From: Limiplasma merdipullorum
Lineage (GTDB): Bacteria; Bacillota; Clostridia; Christensenellales; Aristaeellaceae
Assembly: GCA_018711955.1 (NCBI GenBank)
Contig: DVHQ01000100.1
Span: forward strand, 1-20,185
Direction of reading: 5' to 3'
Length of the DNA: 20,185 nucleotides
Shown: piece by piece, positions 14,200 through 20,185 of the stretch
Position numbering within the stretch: the first letter of the stretch is position 1
Layout of the letters: each line of letters starts with the position of its first letter
Notes under the pieces: generated by a model
Databases searched by the model: none
What the model was told of the DNA's origin: nothing
The model's input: the letters and a program-made list of their open reading frames with translations, nothing else
Translations under genes and position numbers: made by a program

Positions 14200-14673
14200 G
14201 TGAAAATCGATAAAAAACGGCTCATTATCTGCCTTGCCATTCCCTTGGTGGTAGGCGGGGCGGCAGGACTTCTGACCATGAACAGCATGGAAGCGTTTGA
14301 GGCGTTGAACCAACCGCCCCTGTCACCTCCCGGGTGGCTGTTTCCGGTGGTATGGACGGTGCTGTATGTGCTGATGGGCATTGCTTCGTATCTGGTATCC
14401 GTATCGGATGCGCCACAGGAGGAAAAGACGCGTGCGCTTTGGACCTATGGCATTCAGCTGGCATTCAATTTTTTGTGGCCGATCGCGTTTTTCAATCTGA
14501 AATGGTATCTGTTCGCCTTCCTCTGGCTGGTGATCCTGTGGATTTTGATCCTGATTACCGCGCTGCGGTTTGGACGGATTCGTAAGCCGGCCGGATATCT
14601 GCTGGTTCCCTATCTGCTGTGGGTAGCCTTTGCAGGATACCTGAACCTGGGAATTTATCTGCTCAATCCGTAG
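14200..14673 (+). CDS. TspO/MBR-family tryptophan-rich membrane protein
   Basis: TspO proteins are five-helix membrane proteins that bind porphyrins and other tetrapyrroles and take part in stress responses. The GTG at 14200 is chosen because AAAGGAGGTG lies 8 bases upstream. It gives 157 residues, the usual family size, whereas an upstream in-frame ATG at 14158 adds a non-hydrophobic extension and has no ribosome binding site. Family motifs are clear: PPLSPPGWLFPVVWTVLYVL (loop and helix 2), QLAFNFLWPIAFF (helix 3) and a C-terminal YLLWVAFAGYLNLGIYLLN (helix 5). It appears to be monocistronic, with a terminator on each side. Confidence 0.93.
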   Translation: MKIDKKRLIICLAIPLVVGGAAGLLTMNSMEAFEALNQPPLSPPGWLFPVVWTVLYVLMGIASYLVSVSDAPQEEKTRALWTYGIQLAFNFLWPIAFFNLKWYLFAFLWLVILWILILITALRFGRIRKPAGYLLVPYLLWVAFAGYLNLGIYLLNP

Positions 14674-14704
14674 CGGAAGAACGCCGCAAAGGCCGAAACC
14701 TCAT

Positions 14705-14745
14705 CAGGGGCATGCCCTCCCGTCGAGAGCATGCCCCTGTGCTTT
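14705..14745 (+). terminator. Terminator after tspO
   Basis: CAGGGGCATGC (14705-14715) pairs perfectly with GCATGCCCCTG (14729-14739), an 11-bp stem 31 bases past the tspO stop. The T-tract is short (TGCTTTC), so it is a stable but imperfect intrinsic terminator. Confidence 0.65.
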
Positions 14746-14944
14746 CAAAGGACAAAAACGGAGTTTACTGCGCGGGAGTTCGCTGAATCTGCAAAAGCGT
14801 GATGGCGGAAAATACCGCTGCCCGATTGCACTGCCTCCTCAAAGAGAGAATTGAAAATCCGGTGCCTGACCCGAATTTCCGGTACCGCATTTGGAAAAGG
14901 CACATTCCTTGACGGTGTACGGCCGCCGTCCCTTTTCATTCCAA
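14746..14944. other. Gene-free stretch between convergent terminators
   Basis: I see no gene, repeat or promoter of note. A 72-codon open frame on the minus strand would start inside the stem of the neighbouring terminator and lacks a ribosome binding site and any recognisable family, so it is not called. Confidence 0.5.
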
Positions 14945-14987
14945 AACGCGACGCGGGCTTCACGCCTTACAACTGCGCGAAGCCCGC
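14945..14987 (-). terminator. Terminator after the ROK regulator gene
   Basis: On the minus strand GCGGGCTTC (complement of 14979-14987) pairs perfectly with GAAGCCCGC (complement of 14953-14961), a 9-bp stem 22 bases past the ROK stop codon. It is followed by GTCGCGTTTT, a short T-run. Confidence 0.65.
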
Positions 14988-15009
14988 CCGCAGATATGTG
15001 CCGGAGCTG

Positions 15010-16272
15010 TTATTCTTCCTTGCCCGAATACAGAGAGTCGGAGCGGAAGAAGAAGTTCGCCAGCGCGGAGGATACGCCCAACGCATCCAGCTCGGCAATC
15101 GGCCGTTTGTCATATACCGTTTCAAACAGACCCAGGTCAGGATAGGTGCTCAGCTGCGCCAGGCGTTGCTTGAGCATGCGATCGAAGAAAGAATCGGCAT
15201 AGGCAAAATCGCCATGGAAGATGACAAGGTCAGGGTTGAAAAAAAGTGTGGCGTTGTGCAGCACAGCCGCGGTGGTACAGGCCAGTTCGCTGACTATCTC
15301 CCTCGCGCAGGGATCACCCGCTGCAGAGGCTGCAAACACCCTTGACAAAGTGATGGCCTCGGCCGAAACCCCATGCAGCAGCGAGGAGAAAGCGGGAGGA
15401 TGATGCGCCAGCCGCCCAACGACCCATTCGCGCCCCATCAGCTTTTCCAGACGCTGGGGCGCCCCGTCGTCCGCATTGATGAGCATCTGCCCAAGTTCGC
15501 CAATCAGGGAATCCCGCCCGTTGAGCACATGCCCCCGCTCAATCATGCAGGCGGACAGGCCCCAGTTGTTAAACAGCGTCAACACGCGTTTTTGCTTGAT
15601 GCGCTCATCATCCAGCAGCACAGAGCGGCCGATCGCTTTGGCGGCATTTTCGACATACACAACCACATTGCTGCCATAGAGCCGGTAGAGTTTGGAGGCG
15701 AGAGGCACATCCCGTCCCCACTGTGGGGTATAGGCGTTATAGCGCAGGTTGCCGCTTTTGTAGTCGACAACACCGGCCGTGGACAGACCCACGCCGTAAA
15801 GCTCCGAAAGCGGTACGCCGTTGCGTGTCAAAAACACATCCGAGAGCGCCTCCAGGCGCTCAAAGGCTTCTTCCAGCGTCAGATAGGGCGGAAGCTCGCC
15901 TTCCATATAATCCAGCCTGTGGCGCACAAGGTCAAACAGGGTCAGCCCGATGCGTCCCGGCCACATGGCGATGCACAGCAGATAGCTTTTGCAGTAGAAG
16001 GTGAAGTGCTCTGGCTTTTTGCCGCCGATATCGGTCGAATCGCCCTTTCCGCTGGAGCGCAAAAGCCCGCGATTGCAGAAAAAGCGAATGGCCTTCATCG
16101 TGGTCTGACGGCTGATTCCTGTTTTTGCCGCGACGTCGTTGGCCGTATATTCTCCACCATCACGAAACACACGCAAAACCTGCCAACGGTTTTCGTATTT
16201 CAAATCCGATGGCATGGCGGAGGACGCCTCTTTTACCACACCCTTGCTTCTGTTTTTGCCGATCATTTCCAT
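15010..16272 (-). CDS. ROK-family transcriptional regulator, degenerate sugar-binding domain
   Basis: This 420-residue protein probably controls the sugar operon beside it. An N-terminal winged helix-turn-helix (about 27-75; TANDVAAKTGISRQTTMKAI) binds DNA, followed by a ROK (NagC/Xyl repressor-like) sensor domain. The sensor is unusual. The usual ATP loop (DIGGT) is replaced by a divergent stretch near 98-110. The catalytic Asp of the END motif is Ala210 (VENAAKA). The zinc-binding His and CxCGxxGC cluster after GELG is absent (GQMLINADDG, 261-270). It is therefore not a kinase and lacks the structural zinc. The start is uncertain: ATG 16272 has no good ribosome binding site, and ATGs at 16266 and 16215 are alternatives. 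Confidence 0.88.
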   Translation of the reverse strand: MEMIGKNRSKGVVKEASSAMPSDLKYENRWQVLRVFRDGGEYTANDVAAKTGISRQTTMKAIRFFCNRGLLRSSGKGDSTDIGGKKPEHFTFYCKSYLLCIAMWPGRIGLTLFDLVRHRLDYMEGELPPYLTLEEAFERLEALSDVFLTRNGVPLSELYGVGLSTAGVVDYKSGNLRYNAYTPQWGRDVPLASKLYRLYGSNVVVYVENAAKAIGRSVLLDDERIKQKRVLTLFNNWGLSACMIERGHVLNGRDSLIGELGQMLINADDGAPQRLEKLMGREWVVGRLAHHPPAFSSLLHGVSAEAITLSRVFAASAAGDPCAREIVSELACTTAAVLHNATLFFNPDLVIFHGDFAYADSFFDRMLKQRLAQLSTYPDLGLFETVYDKRPIAELDALGVSSALANFFFRSDSLYSGKEE

Positions 16273-16339
16273 GGAGAAAATACCCCATTTTTTTATCCCG
16301 TTTCCACGATTTGTGGCAACGGATTAATCTGTGCTCTGC

Positions 16340-16420
16340 CGTGCACGAATCAATCAAATTATACGCTGTCATTTGTCGAAAAGTCAAGGAAGAAAGCAGC
16401 TGCGTCTCATTCGTGCGAAT
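16340..16420. repeat. Candidate operator pair flanking the ROK promoter
   Basis: CGTGCACGAATC (16340-16351) begins with the palindrome CGTGCACG. A related CGTGCGAATC (16412-16421) lies inside the perfect inverted repeat ATTCG-TG-CGAAT (16409-16420). They flank the ROK promoter, one near the transcription start and one upstream of the -35 box. This spacing would suit autoregulation, but the upstream copy is also coding sequence for the end of the aldolase, so chance is possible. Confidence 0.3.
16358..16387 (-). promoter_or_regulatory. Promoter of the ROK regulator gene
   Basis: On the minus strand TTGACT (complement of 16382-16387) and a perfect TATAAT (complement of 16358-16363) are separated by 18 bases, giving a start near 16351 and a leader of about 80 bases. 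It lies just after the aldolase stop codon, so the regulator can be expressed separately from the sugar operon. Confidence 0.75.
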
Positions 16421-17291
16421 CCGTGACGTTTTCGCCATAAACATACTGTCCCGAAGCACCCAGCACATCCAGATGGTGGCGTGTGAAAGCCTTCATCTGC
16501 TGTTCAACAGCCATGCAAAGATGCATGTAGTCCATGTCCGGCTGCTGAGCCTGGGTCTGAAGGAAGGCGGTTTTGCAGATCTGAAACGCGTCTGTGCAGA
16601 TATTGACCTTGTTGATGCCGCAGGATACGGCTTTGCGCAGGTTTTCGTCGCCGGATCCGCTGCCGCCGTGCAGCACGAGGGGCATATTCAGCAGCGATTT
16701 CAGTTCCCGGAGTCGGTCAAAATCCAGCCGGGGAACTTTGTGGTGAAGGTAGTTGCCATGCGCTGTGCCGATGGCTACGGCCAACGCATCAACCCCTGTG
16801 CGCTCAACAAATTCTCGCGCTTGTTTCGGATTGGTATAGAGATCCGCATCCTCATCGTCGCGCGCGTTCGCCTGACCCACGTGGCCAAGTTCGCCTTCTA
16901 CACAGACGTTCAGGGCGTGTGCCATCGCACTCACAATGGCCGTGCGGCGGATGTTTTCTTCAAAATCAAACGAAGAGGCGTCGATCATGATGCTGGAAAA
17001 GCCCAGATTCAGGCAGCGGGCAATATCCTCCAGCCTGCCGCCATGGTCGAGATTCAATGCCACCGGCACGGTCGCCCGGGCCGCCAGTTCCTTAATCATC
17101 GGCACCATTTCTTCCGAATGGGCGTGATTGCCCATCTGTCCCACACCCAGGTTGATGATGATGGCTGCGCGTGCTTCTTCAGCCGCCGAAATGGCACCGC
17201 GTGCCATTTCCATATTGATGCAGTTAATGGCAGGGACGGCATAGCCATGCGCATGCGCATGCTGCAAAATCGGTTTCATGGAAACGTACAT
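16407..17291 (-). CDS. Class II (zinc-dependent) ketose-bisphosphate aldolase family protein
   Basis: The enzyme is expected to cleave a phosphorylated ketose into dihydroxyacetone phosphate and an aldehyde. The 294-residue protein has the catalytic LDHG (D82, with zinc ligand H83), the EGELG motif (E132, E134), zinc ligands H178 in GTAHGNY and H208 in VLHGGSG, and the phosphate-binding INKVNICTD (226-234). The length matches the GatY/KbaY/FbaA/IolJ group (about 285). GAGGAG lies 11 bases before ATG 17291; an in-frame ATG four codons later has worse spacing. It follows the PfkB kinase gene by 38 bases, suggesting the kinase supplies its substrate. Which sugar is used (tagatose, fructose, inositol-derived or other) cannot be decided here. 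Confidence 0.92.
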   Translation of the reverse strand: MYVSMKPILQHAHAHGYAVPAINCINMEMARGAISAAEEARAAIIINLGVGQMGNHAHSEEMVPMIKELAARATVPVALNLDHGGRLEDIARCLNLGFSSIMIDASSFDFEENIRRTAIVSAMAHALNVCVEGELGHVGQANARDDEDADLYTNPKQAREFVERTGVDALAVAIGTAHGNYLHHKVPRLDFDRLRELKSLLNMPLVLHGGSGSGDENLRKAVSCGINKVNICTDAFQICKTAFLQTQAQQPDMDYMHLCMAVEQQMKAFTRHHLDVLGASGQYVYGENVTDSHE

Positions 17292-17329
17292 TCTATACCA
17301 CTCTCCTCGTTATTTTTCACAATGGTTGA

Positions 17330-18448
17330 TTATCGGTCGGAGGCAAGCTCCAGAAGCATTTCCTCCGCGTCGGATATCCGGCTGACCGTATCATAGGAAG
17401 CGACGCACCGTGCCGCCGCACAGGCGGCCAGCTTAAGCGCATCCCCCGGCATAAGTCCTTTTCTCAGAGCACAGAGGAAGCCGGCGACCGCCGTATCTCC
17501 AGCCCCGGTGGTAGAGCGCACCTCGTAGACCCAGTGGGGTTTCTCCCACAGCTCGCGCTGCGACCACGCATCCACCATGGGTGGGGGCAAGAGAGACGAA
17601 AGGGCTTCACGTCCGGCTGTACGCAGGTACAGCCCCCGGCTTCCACATTTGAGAAGGACGATTTTGGCGCCGTATTGCAGCATGGTGTCAGCCAATGCAC
17701 GAATCTCGTCCTCCGTGACGCCGGGCAACAAGTCGGCCGTTCCGCAGGCCTGTATCCTTTGGATGTACTGCTCGCGGTCGGTCATGTACAGCGCCTCTTC
17801 CAGACTGGGAAGAAAAAGATCGACATGGGGCAGCGCGCGCTTCAAAATGGGCTGCCAGTCCACCTGTCCCGGTTCGGCCTTGAGATCAGGCAGGCAGGTA
17901 TCCACGGAAGTGACGGCTCCCGCCGCTTTGGCCTGCTCAAGCATCTGCACAAGTCCCTCGCCTTCCCGGCGGTAGAGGCCTGGCATGGTGAGCGGATAGC
18001 CGAAGTGGAACAGGCCGGTATCGTGAAAGACCTCCGCGGTAAAATCACCTGCGCCGAAGCTTTGAGCCGCCCCGCGCAGATGAATGGTGCTTTTGTCACG
18101 GCCTGGAATCGCCAGCGCGATGCTGGCGGTGGAACGCATGCCGGAAACAACCGTGAGCGAGCTTTCGACCCGCTCGTCGGCCAGCAGGCTTTGCACAATG
18201 GCGCCAACCCTGTCATCGCCCACTTTGCTCATCAGGTGCACGGGCTGTCCCATACGCTTGAGAGCCAGGCCGGTGTTTCCGACGGCCCCGCCCAGATAGA
18301 TCACGAATTCGCTGCTCTCAGTGAGCCGGCCCTGGGCCAGCAGGTCGCGTGCAATGGCATCTCCATCGCCGGAAGCGAACCTGGGCAGAATATCCAAAAC
18401 CAGAGAACCGGCCACAAGAATATGGCCTTCTGTGAGAAAACGCATCAT
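17330..18448 (-). CDS. PfkB-family carbohydrate kinase
   Basis: It phosphorylates a sugar or sugar phosphate with ATP in the cytosol. The 372-residue protein has the glycine-rich substrate motif GGAVGNTGLALKRMG (53-67) and the C-terminal signature STTGAGDTAVAGF (312-324), with D318 as catalytic base. It is longer than typical ribokinases or 1-phosphofructokinases (about 310) because of extra segments around 222-250 and 280-308, so it is probably not a standard enzyme of the family. AAGGGA precedes the ATG (18448; a second ATG is the next codon). It lies 13 bases after the permease gene, in one operon with the downstream aldolase. Confidence 0.9.
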   Translation of the reverse strand: MMRFLTEGHILVAGSLVLDILPRFASGDGDAIARDLLAQGRLTESSEFVIYLGGAVGNTGLALKRMGQPVHLMSKVGDDRVGAIVQSLLADERVESSLTVVSGMRSTASIALAIPGRDKSTIHLRGAAQSFGAGDFTAEVFHDTGLFHFGYPLTMPGLYRREGEGLVQMLEQAKAAGAVTSVDTCLPDLKAEPGQVDWQPILKRALPHVDLFLPSLEEALYMTDREQYIQRIQACGTADLLPGVTEDEIRALADTMLQYGAKIVLLKCGSRGLYLRTAGREALSSLLPPPMVDAWSQRELWEKPHWVYEVRSTTGAGDTAVAGFLCALRKGLMPGDALKLAACAAARCVASYDTVSRISDAEEMLLELASDR

Positions 18449-18461
18449 TCTTTCCCTTCCC

Positions 18462-19310
18462 TTATCCCTTGATGCCGCCGGCCGTGAGGCCCTCCACGAA
18501 CTGGTTCTGATTCATCAGGAAGATGATGACCAGCGGGACGAATGCAAGCACCGCACCTGGAATGAGCATATCGTAGTTGTTGCCGTAGGAGCTGATCAGC
18601 GATGCCAGACCTACGGGCAGGGTATAGGAGGATTCGCTTGCAAAGACGATCATCGGCCACAGAAATGCATTCCAGTTGCGAAGCGCCAGAAGGATAATCA
18701 TGGCTCCAAAGGCGGGCTTCATCATCGGAACCATGATGCGGGCGAAGATGCCAAACTCCGTACATCCGTCCACGCGCGCCGCTTCCATGTACCCCCGGTC
18801 GATGCCGCGCACATACTGCTGGAAGAAAAACATGGCCGTGGGCTGCACCACGAAGGGCAGGATGGACCCTGTTTTGGTGTCGATCAGCTGCATGTTGATG
18901 ATCATTTTATACAGGGGAATCAGCAGAATTTCGATGGGAATCATCATGACGATCATCGTCAGCACAAACAGGAAGTTCTTTCCCTTGAAATCATAGGCGC
19001 CGATGGCATAACCGCAGATGGAGGAAAGACCCAGCGAGCACATCGTGCTGGCTACCAGCACGATGATGCTGTTCCAGTACCATTGCAGGTAGATGCCGTC
19101 TTTGGTGGTAAGGGTATATTCGTAGTTGGCCGCCGTCAGGTTGCCAAATTCAAAGACCATTTGAATGCCGTTACGAAACAGGTCCTCCGTATTCTTGAAA
19201 GAGGCGATGACCATGAAGTAGATCGGAAACAGCGCGACAAGCGCCATCAGAATCAGCACCGTATAATTGGCGGTCGTCAGCAGCTTTTTGCGAAGCGCAG
19301 GCGTAAGCAT
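18462..19310 (-). CDS. Sugar ABC importer permease, MalG-like (CUT1)
   Basis: This is the inner-membrane channel subunit of a carbohydrate importer. The 282-residue protein has about six transmembrane segments and the coupling motif EAARVDGCTEFGIFARIMVP. It ends with the family's typical FVEGLTAGGIKG. The ATG at 19310 is chosen: AAGGAG lies 7-8 bases upstream, overlapping the stop of the preceding permease. An in-frame TTG at 19328 lies before that Shine-Dalgarno sequence. It pairs with the other permease and would use a MsmX/MalK-type ATPase encoded elsewhere. Confidence 0.92.
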   Translation of the reverse strand: MLTPALRKKLLTTANYTVLILMALVALFPIYFMVIASFKNTEDLFRNGIQMVFEFGNLTAANYEYTLTTKDGIYLQWYWNSIIVLVASTMCSLGLSSICGYAIGAYDFKGKNFLFVLTMIVMMIPIEILLIPLYKMIINMQLIDTKTGSILPFVVQPTAMFFFQQYVRGIDRGYMEAARVDGCTEFGIFARIMVPMMKPAFGAMIILLALRNWNAFLWPMIVFASESSYTLPVGLASLISSYGNNYDMLIPGAVLAFVPLVIIFLMNQNQFVEGLTAGGIKG

Positions 19311-19314
19311 ATTG

Positions 19315-20185
19315 TCACTCCTTATCAAACAGGCCCATGAGCTTCATCTGCACCAGATTGATGATCAGCACGATAAACAGCAGCGCAAATCCAATGGCGG
19401 AACCAAAACCCAGATTACCTGAGGTAAAGGCCTGCTGATAGAGGTAGCGAACGATGGTCAGGCCCAGGTTGCCGGGGGTGGATTCCTTCCAGAACACATA
19501 GCTTTCGCCGAAGGTGCGGTACCCTTCTACAATCAGCATGGTGAGCACATAGATCATCGTAGGCTTGAGCAGTGGGAGGGTGATACGCGTGAGCCGCTGA
19601 AAACCAGTGGCTCCGTCGATCTCGGCGGATTCATAGACTTCGGAAGGGATGGCCTGCAGGCCGGAAAGAAAATAGATCATATACATACCGGCGCTCTTCC
19701 AGGCGGTGAGAAACACCATGAGGAAGATGCTCCAGCCATATTGCAACATAAAGCGCTGTTGGGGCAGTCCCAGCGAAATAAAGATGGAGTTGATGGCGCC
19801 GGTTTCCGTATCGGCGAACATCATGCGGAAAACGATGCCGGCCACGATGGTAGAAGCCAGGGCGGGGATAAAAAAAGTCGCCCGGAAGCCGTTTCGCCCG
19901 CGCAGGTGCAAATTGTTGAGCAGGAGGGCGAGCAGCATGGGAAGAACAATCAACACAACGCAGTTGCATACGGTTACCAGCGTAGTGGTTTTCAGCGAGG
20001 CATAGAATGCATTGTTGAGCAGCTTTTGATAATTGTCCAGGCCAACCCAGGTTGCCGAGCCAAATCCCCGGATCTTCTGCAGGCTCATCACAAAGGAGCT
20101 GAAAATGGGGTAGACATTAAAAATCAGGAAAGACAGGATAAACGGAATCAGAAAAATATAGGGGGCAACATGCCAGTTATAGGGC
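19315..20185 (-). CDS. Sugar ABC importer permease, MalF-like (CUT1), 5' end outside window
   Basis: This is the partner permease. The reading frame stays open to the right edge of the window; the first visible residues read PYNWHVAPYIFLIPFILSFL and continue into FNVYPIFSSFVMSL, the usual first membrane helix of this family, so only a few N-terminal residues are missing. An internal GTG at 20091 is not the true start. The coupling motif ESAEIDGATGFQRLTRITLP is present. Its stop lies 4 bases before the next permease's ATG. A binding-protein gene would be expected just beyond the edge. Confidence 0.92.
   Translation of the reverse strand, partial: PYNWHVAPYIFLIPFILSFLIFNVYPIFSSFVMSLQKIRGFGSATWVGLDNYQKLLNNAFYASLKTTTLVTVCNCVVLIVLPMLLALLLNNLHLRGRNGFRATFFIPALASTIVAGIVFRMMFADTETGAINSIFISLGLPQQRFMLQYGWSIFLMVFLTAWKSAGMYMIYFLSGLQAIPSEVYESAEIDGATGFQRLTRITLPLLKPTMIYVLTMLIVEGYRTFGESYVFWKESTPGNLGLTIVRYLYQQAFTSGNLGFGSAIGFALLFIVLIINLVQMKLMGLFDKE

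Noticed and set aside
14745..14963. 72-codon minus-strand open frame between tspO and the ROK gene
   Set aside because: It would begin inside the stem of the ROK terminator, has no Shine-Dalgarno sequence and no recognisable family.
15373..19340. Several long plus-strand open frames across the ROK, aldolase, kinase and permease genes
   Set aside because: The minus-strand genes in the same place have complete family motifs; the plus-strand translations have none.

Overview
The window reads as chromosomal DNA of a moderately GC-rich Firmicute (Bacillota), most likely a clostridial, Christensenellales-like gut anaerobe. This placement rests on strong AGGAGG-type ribosome binding sites, GTG and TTG starts, TTGACA/TATAAT promoters, a DUF3783 protein, a Gram-positive-style binding lipoprotein and a Firmicutes-type eut gene order. 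The taxon is an inference; no 16S or ribosomal marker is present.

Layout. Bases 1-690 hold a two-gene serine tRNA unit on the minus strand (UGA and GCU anticodons) with its own promoter and terminator. Bases 642-4910 hold a four-gene minus-strand ABC importer operon: binding protein, two permeases and a PotA/FbpC-type ATPase. Three strong hairpins separate the binding protein from the permeases. Bases 4860-5000 are a compact divergent control region with two well-formed promoters and two perfect 12-bp palindromes. Bases 5040-11455 hold a plus-strand ethanolamine-utilisation operon: eutA, eutB, eutC, eutL, a BMC shell protein with a cysteine-rich tail, eutT and a glycerophosphodiester phosphodiesterase that overlaps eutT. 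It ends at a hairpin shared with a convergent DUF3783 gene. Bases 12187-13919 hold a macro-domain/HTH fusion followed by a von Willebrand A protein. Bases 13920-14141 can fold into several helices ending in an intrinsic terminator, followed by tspO. Bases 14953-20185 hold a minus-strand sugar operon that runs off the right edge: two CUT1-type permeases, a PfkB-family kinase, a class II aldolase and a ROK-type regulator with its own promoter.

How the parts may work together. The eut operon encodes adenosylcobalamin-dependent ethanolamine ammonia-lyase (EutBC), its reactivase (EutA), the enzyme that makes its cofactor (EutT) and two shell proteins. It has no EutH permease in this window. The last gene can release ethanolamine from glycerophosphoethanolamine, and the divergently transcribed ABC importer belongs to a superfamily that takes up amines and phosphorylated small molecules. 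The most interesting hypothesis is therefore a self-contained route that imports a phospholipid head-group diester and passes the released ethanolamine to a microcompartment. The sugar operon looks like import, phosphorylation and aldol cleavage of an unidentified sugar under a ROK-fold regulator that has lost kinase and zinc residues.
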